Assembly: GCA_007119395.1 (NCBI GenBank)
Contig: SKPS01000037.1
Span: 1 to 16,263 of the forward strand
Length of the DNA stretch: 16,263 nt
Source of the DNA: Lentimicrobiaceae bacterium
Lineage (GTDB): Bacteria; Bacteroidota; Bacteroidia; Bacteroidales; SKPS01
Reading direction: 5' to 3'
Each line of letters opens with the position of its first letter. Position 1 is the first letter of the stretch. The notes beneath the pieces were generated by a model, which was not told the origin of the DNA, did no database searches, and saw nothing but the letters and a program-made list of their open reading frames with translations. Positions 13,803-16,263 of the stretch are shown here, piece after piece. Made by a program: the position numbers and the translations under genes.

Positions 13803-15199
13803 CTATTTATCTGCTGATCTTTTTTGTGGCGCCTATCGCTCTCTTTTCGATCCTGAAAAAGGTCAACTCTTTGTATGCCCTGCTGTTTGTGCTCTTTTTC
13901 CAGGGAGTTTTTTCGATCCTCGAAATCCCCATGCCACTGGTCAAAGCAGCCATAGAGGCCTTGACCTGGTTCTTCTTTTTTGTGGCACTGTTTGAACGGA
14001 CAGCCATATCCAGAAGTTTGCCGGGGCTGATGCTTATGATCGCCTTCACCCTGTTTTACCTTGCAGCCATTGTCCTAACCAATACCCTTAATTTTGAGGC
14101 CTTCTCCTATTACCGCCACTATCTAAACAGCTTTCTTGTTATGTCGGCTGTTTATATGTTTCCGTTCCCAAAAAGAGAACTCTTCAAAGTAAACCGTTAT
14201 GTGTTCTTTCTGTTTGCCCTGCAGATTGTAGCTTCGGTGGTTAAACTGCTTTTGATTGGTCAATACGAAGAGTATGTGGGCACAATGAACATCACCAACG
14301 GCAGTTTAAACACCATCTTTCCTTTGTATGCCATTATATTTATGGTTTTTGCATGGCTCTATATGGGGCGTGACCATCGTTATTTATTTTATACGGCAGG
14401 ATTCCTGTTTATGGGGTGGGTAGGCAACAAGCGAGGTATCTATTTTTATATGGTTCTTGTGTTGTTATTGATTTTATGGAAGCGGTTCAGGGATTTGCAG
14501 AGGGGCAGCTTTTTGCCCATGTCGGTGATTCGATTGGTACCGGTTGGAATTGTGGTATTGGTGGTGGTCTTTTATCTGGGGGTCAGACTTACACCTACAT
14601 TAAATCCTGAGCGGAAGGTATGGGGGAGTTATGATGGTGCCTTTTTGACCTCATATCTATACACATATAACCTGATGGACGATGAGACGGGTGATTACCG
14701 GGGGCGATTTGGGGGCACCTATCTGTTGTTGAGTGATGCTATGTCAGGAGGAGGGGCAGCTTTAAGAAACCCCACTTTGAGAAGCAACATGGTGGGGTTT
14801 GGGCCGGATCTGATCGTGGGGGAAGTGGGCATACGATACGAAAGGCAGCGCCAGGCCGGTGTAATACGTATCCTCGGCACCATACACACTGGCTTCACCA
14901 ACACCTTTATCGGACTAGGGTCTCTGGGTGTGCTCTTTACCTTGTGGTTCTTTCTTTTTTACAACAGGAAGGTATCCAAAATCAGCAAAATCGAAACCCT
15001 TAACCCCTATTGGAAAACCATTGCCTCAGCCACCTTTTTGCTATTTCCACTCTTTTTAATTGATTTCTTCACATACTCCCCCAGCATGAATACTGACAAC
15101 ACGCTCTATATGACCTGGTTTTTCTTTATTGGTCAGCTATTAAAGCCTGATTTACTTACCAAATACAACGAAGGGTATTATCCTTCAAAACTGATCTGA
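13796..15199 (+). CDS. Polytopic O-antigen polymerase/ligase-like membrane protein
   Basis: 467 residues with about 10-12 hydrophobic segments (for example 4-20, 25-42, 51-66, 76-94, 108-121, 134-153, 172-189, 197-208, 215-227, 247-263, 366-388, 408-425, 434-449). A large hydrophilic loop of about 265-362 sits near the C-terminal end. That topology, with the conserved-looking GNKRG (210-214) just before a TM segment, fits Wzy polymerases and WaaL/O-antigen ligase relatives, where basic residues near the late TM segments and the big periplasmic loop handle undecaprenyl-linked glycans. These families have little sequence identity, so polymerase versus ligase cannot be decided. The glycosyltransferase 3 bases downstream supports a role in exported polysaccharide. 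The start at 13796 gives a first TM helix at once. No Shine-Dalgarno site is visible. Confidence 0.78.
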   Translation: MGTIYLLIFFVAPIALFSILKKVNSLYALLFVLFFQGVFSILEIPMPLVKAAIEALTWFFFFVALFERTAISRSLPGLMLMIAFTLFYLAAIVLTNTLNFEAFSYYRHYLNSFLVMSAVYMFPFPKRELFKVNRYVFFLFALQIVASVVKLLLIGQYEEYVGTMNITNGSLNTIFPLYAIIFMVFAWLYMGRDHRYLFYTAGFLFMGWVGNKRGIYFYMVLVLLLILWKRFRDLQRGSFLPMSVIRLVPVGIVVLVVVFYLGVRLTPTLNPERKVWGSYDGAFLTSYLYTYNLMDDETGDYRGRFGGTYLLLSDAMSGGGAALRNPTLRSNMVGFGPDLIVGEVGIRYERQRQAGVIRILGTIHTGFTNTFIGLGSLGVLFTLWFFLFYNRKVSKISKIETLNPYWKTIASATFLLFPLFLIDFFTYSPSMNTDNTLYMTWFFFIGQLLKPDLLTKYNEGYYPSKLI

Positions 15200-15202
15200 G
15201 AC

Positions 15203-16263
15203 ATGCCGCAACGCAGGCTATTGTATATGCATAATGTTGACATCAGCACCAAATCGGCGAATCTGGTGCAGGTGGTCTCTATGTGCAACGCATGGTCGGC
15301 GACGGGGTATCGGGTGTTGCTTACGCTGCGCTCTTCCGGGATGCATCATAATCAGGGGAAGAATTATCTACAGCGCAACACAGGGCTCTCTCCCGAGGTT
15401 CAGTTACATCTTATGCGTTCACCTTTACCGGGCAAGATCAGTCGCCATCTGAGCCCAATGTTTGTCAGAAGGGTGATGAATCGTTATAAGCCACACCTCT
15501 GCTTTGTAAGGGATCCTGTCTATTTTAACCTGGCCACCAAGTCAGGCATTCCAACGGTTATGGAGCTACATAACAACAGGATGCACCATGGAATAGGCTG
15601 GTTAAACCAACGCTTTTCGAACATGGTAAAACGGGGCAGTCGACGGGAGTCGGCACTGATGCTGATCGCCATCAGCCATCAGCTTGGTCAGTGGTGGGAG
15701 GATGCAGGCATCCCCGGCAACAAGCTTCTCGTATTACACGATGGGTTTAATCCTGATATGTTCATCAACCCACAGGAGAAATTAGCAGCTCGGCAGAGGC
15801 TTGGTTTGCCATCAGACCGCAACATTGTAGTGTACACCGGCAATCTGCAGCAAAACAGGGGCATCCATTATATTCTCAAATTGGCCTTGATGAATCCTGA
15901 TTTACTCTTTGTTTTGGCCGGGGGCAAACATGCTGATATGGAGAGGGTACAACAAGAGACGGGGCAGCAGGGAATTGATAATATTCGCCTGTTGGGGCAC
16001 ATTCCCCATCCTGGGATTCCGGACTGTTTGTATGCTGCTGATGTGCTGCTGGCGATGTGGTCAGCCGAGGTGCCCACCATTGCCTATTGTTCCCCGTTGA
16101 AAGTGTTTGAGTATATGGCCAGTGGGCGTCCGGCTGTTTACCCTGCCTATCCCACAATACGGGAGGTGGTTACTGATGGGCTCAACGGGTTTCTGGCGCC
16201 ACCCGACGACCCTGGTGGGCTCCACCATGCGCTGCACCGTGCATTGGGCATGTCTGATGACGA
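15203..16263 (+). CDS. GT4-like glycosyltransferase (GT-B fold), 3' end cut by window
   Basis: Open at the right edge, with 353 residues visible. The protein begins MPQRRLLYMHN and is preceded by only 3 bases after the polymerase-like stop, so the two are probably co-transcribed. The N-terminal acceptor half includes VMELHNN (119-125) and LIAISHQLGQWW (154-165), the usual H-containing and S-x-x-L positions. The C-terminal donor half has VVYTGNLQQNRGIHYIL (209-225), FVLAGG (236-241), IRLLGHIPH (261-269) and CSPLKVFEYMASGRPAV (296-312). The Glu303 segment is the nucleotide-sugar binding E-x7-E region of GT4 (Glycos_transf_1) enzymes, followed by TDGLNGFLAPPDD (324-336). It probably transfers a sugar from an activated donor at the cytoplasmic membrane face. 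Donor and acceptor are unknown. Little of the protein should be missing. Confidence 0.9.
   Translation, partial: MPQRRLLYMHNVDISTKSANLVQVVSMCNAWSATGYRVLLTLRSSGMHHNQGKNYLQRNTGLSPEVQLHLMRSPLPGKISRHLSPMFVRRVMNRYKPHLCFVRDPVYFNLATKSGIPTVMELHNNRMHHGIGWLNQRFSNMVKRGSRRESALMLIAISHQLGQWWEDAGIPGNKLLVLHDGFNPDMFINPQEKLAARQRLGLPSDRNIVVYTGNLQQNRGIHYILKLALMNPDLLFVLAGGKHADMERVQQETGQQGIDNIRLLGHIPHPGIPDCLYAADVLLAMWSAEVPTIAYCSPLKVFEYMASGRPAVYPAYPTIREVVTDGLNGFLAPPDDPGGLHHALHRALGMSDD

Overview
The window looks like a Bacteroidetes chromosome, most likely Bacteroidales. The -7 promoter octamer TATTTTTG (consensus TAnnTTTG) recurs in gaps, once with a well-placed TTTG -33 element. Most starts lack a Shine-Dalgarno site. 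The protein styles also fit: TolC-family proteins with plain signal peptides, a lipoprotein RND adaptor, and a His-rich small exported protein. Genus was not determined. I saw no rRNA, tRNA, transposase, CRISPR array or phage gene.

Region 1 (1-4532, + strand) is the 3' part of a tripartite heavy-metal efflux (HME-RND) operon. It holds the last 32 codons of a periplasmic adaptor, a complete CusA/CzcA-family pump (163-3264) and a TolC-family outer-membrane channel (3261-4532) joined to the pump by a 4-base ATGA overlap.

Region 2 (4518-10923, + strand) is a second, complete HME-RND operon behind its own promoter (4518-4549). The order is a small His-rich exported protein (4582-5016), a lipoprotein adaptor with a His/Asp-rich tail right after the lipidated Cys (5108-6610), a CusA/CzcA-family pump (6623-9724) and a TolC-family channel (9721-10923), again with an ATGA overlap. 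Each set would form an envelope-spanning complex exporting metal ions, powered by proton influx through the inner-membrane pump. By eye, both pumps lack the three Met of the E. coli CusA Cu(I)/Ag(I) site, which hints at divalent metals. The two pumps differ clearly, so this is not a recent tandem duplication.

Region 3 (10924-16263) turns to envelope and polysaccharide functions. It contains a SAM methyltransferase with an N-terminal four-Cys motif (11013-11915, +), a convergent short-chain dehydrogenase (11931-12713, -), a divergent single-pass membrane protein with a charged N-tail and a possible Cache-like extracytoplasmic domain (12993-13703, +), a polytopic O-antigen polymerase/ligase-like protein (13796-15199, +) and, 3 bases later, a GT4-like glycosyltransferase cut by the window end (15203-16263, +). 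The last two probably begin or continue a surface polysaccharide cluster.

The most unusual parts are the His-rich lead protein and His-tailed adaptor of the second efflux operon, and the sensor-like protein at 12993-13703, which has no output domain. No wholly new system can be claimed from sequence alone.
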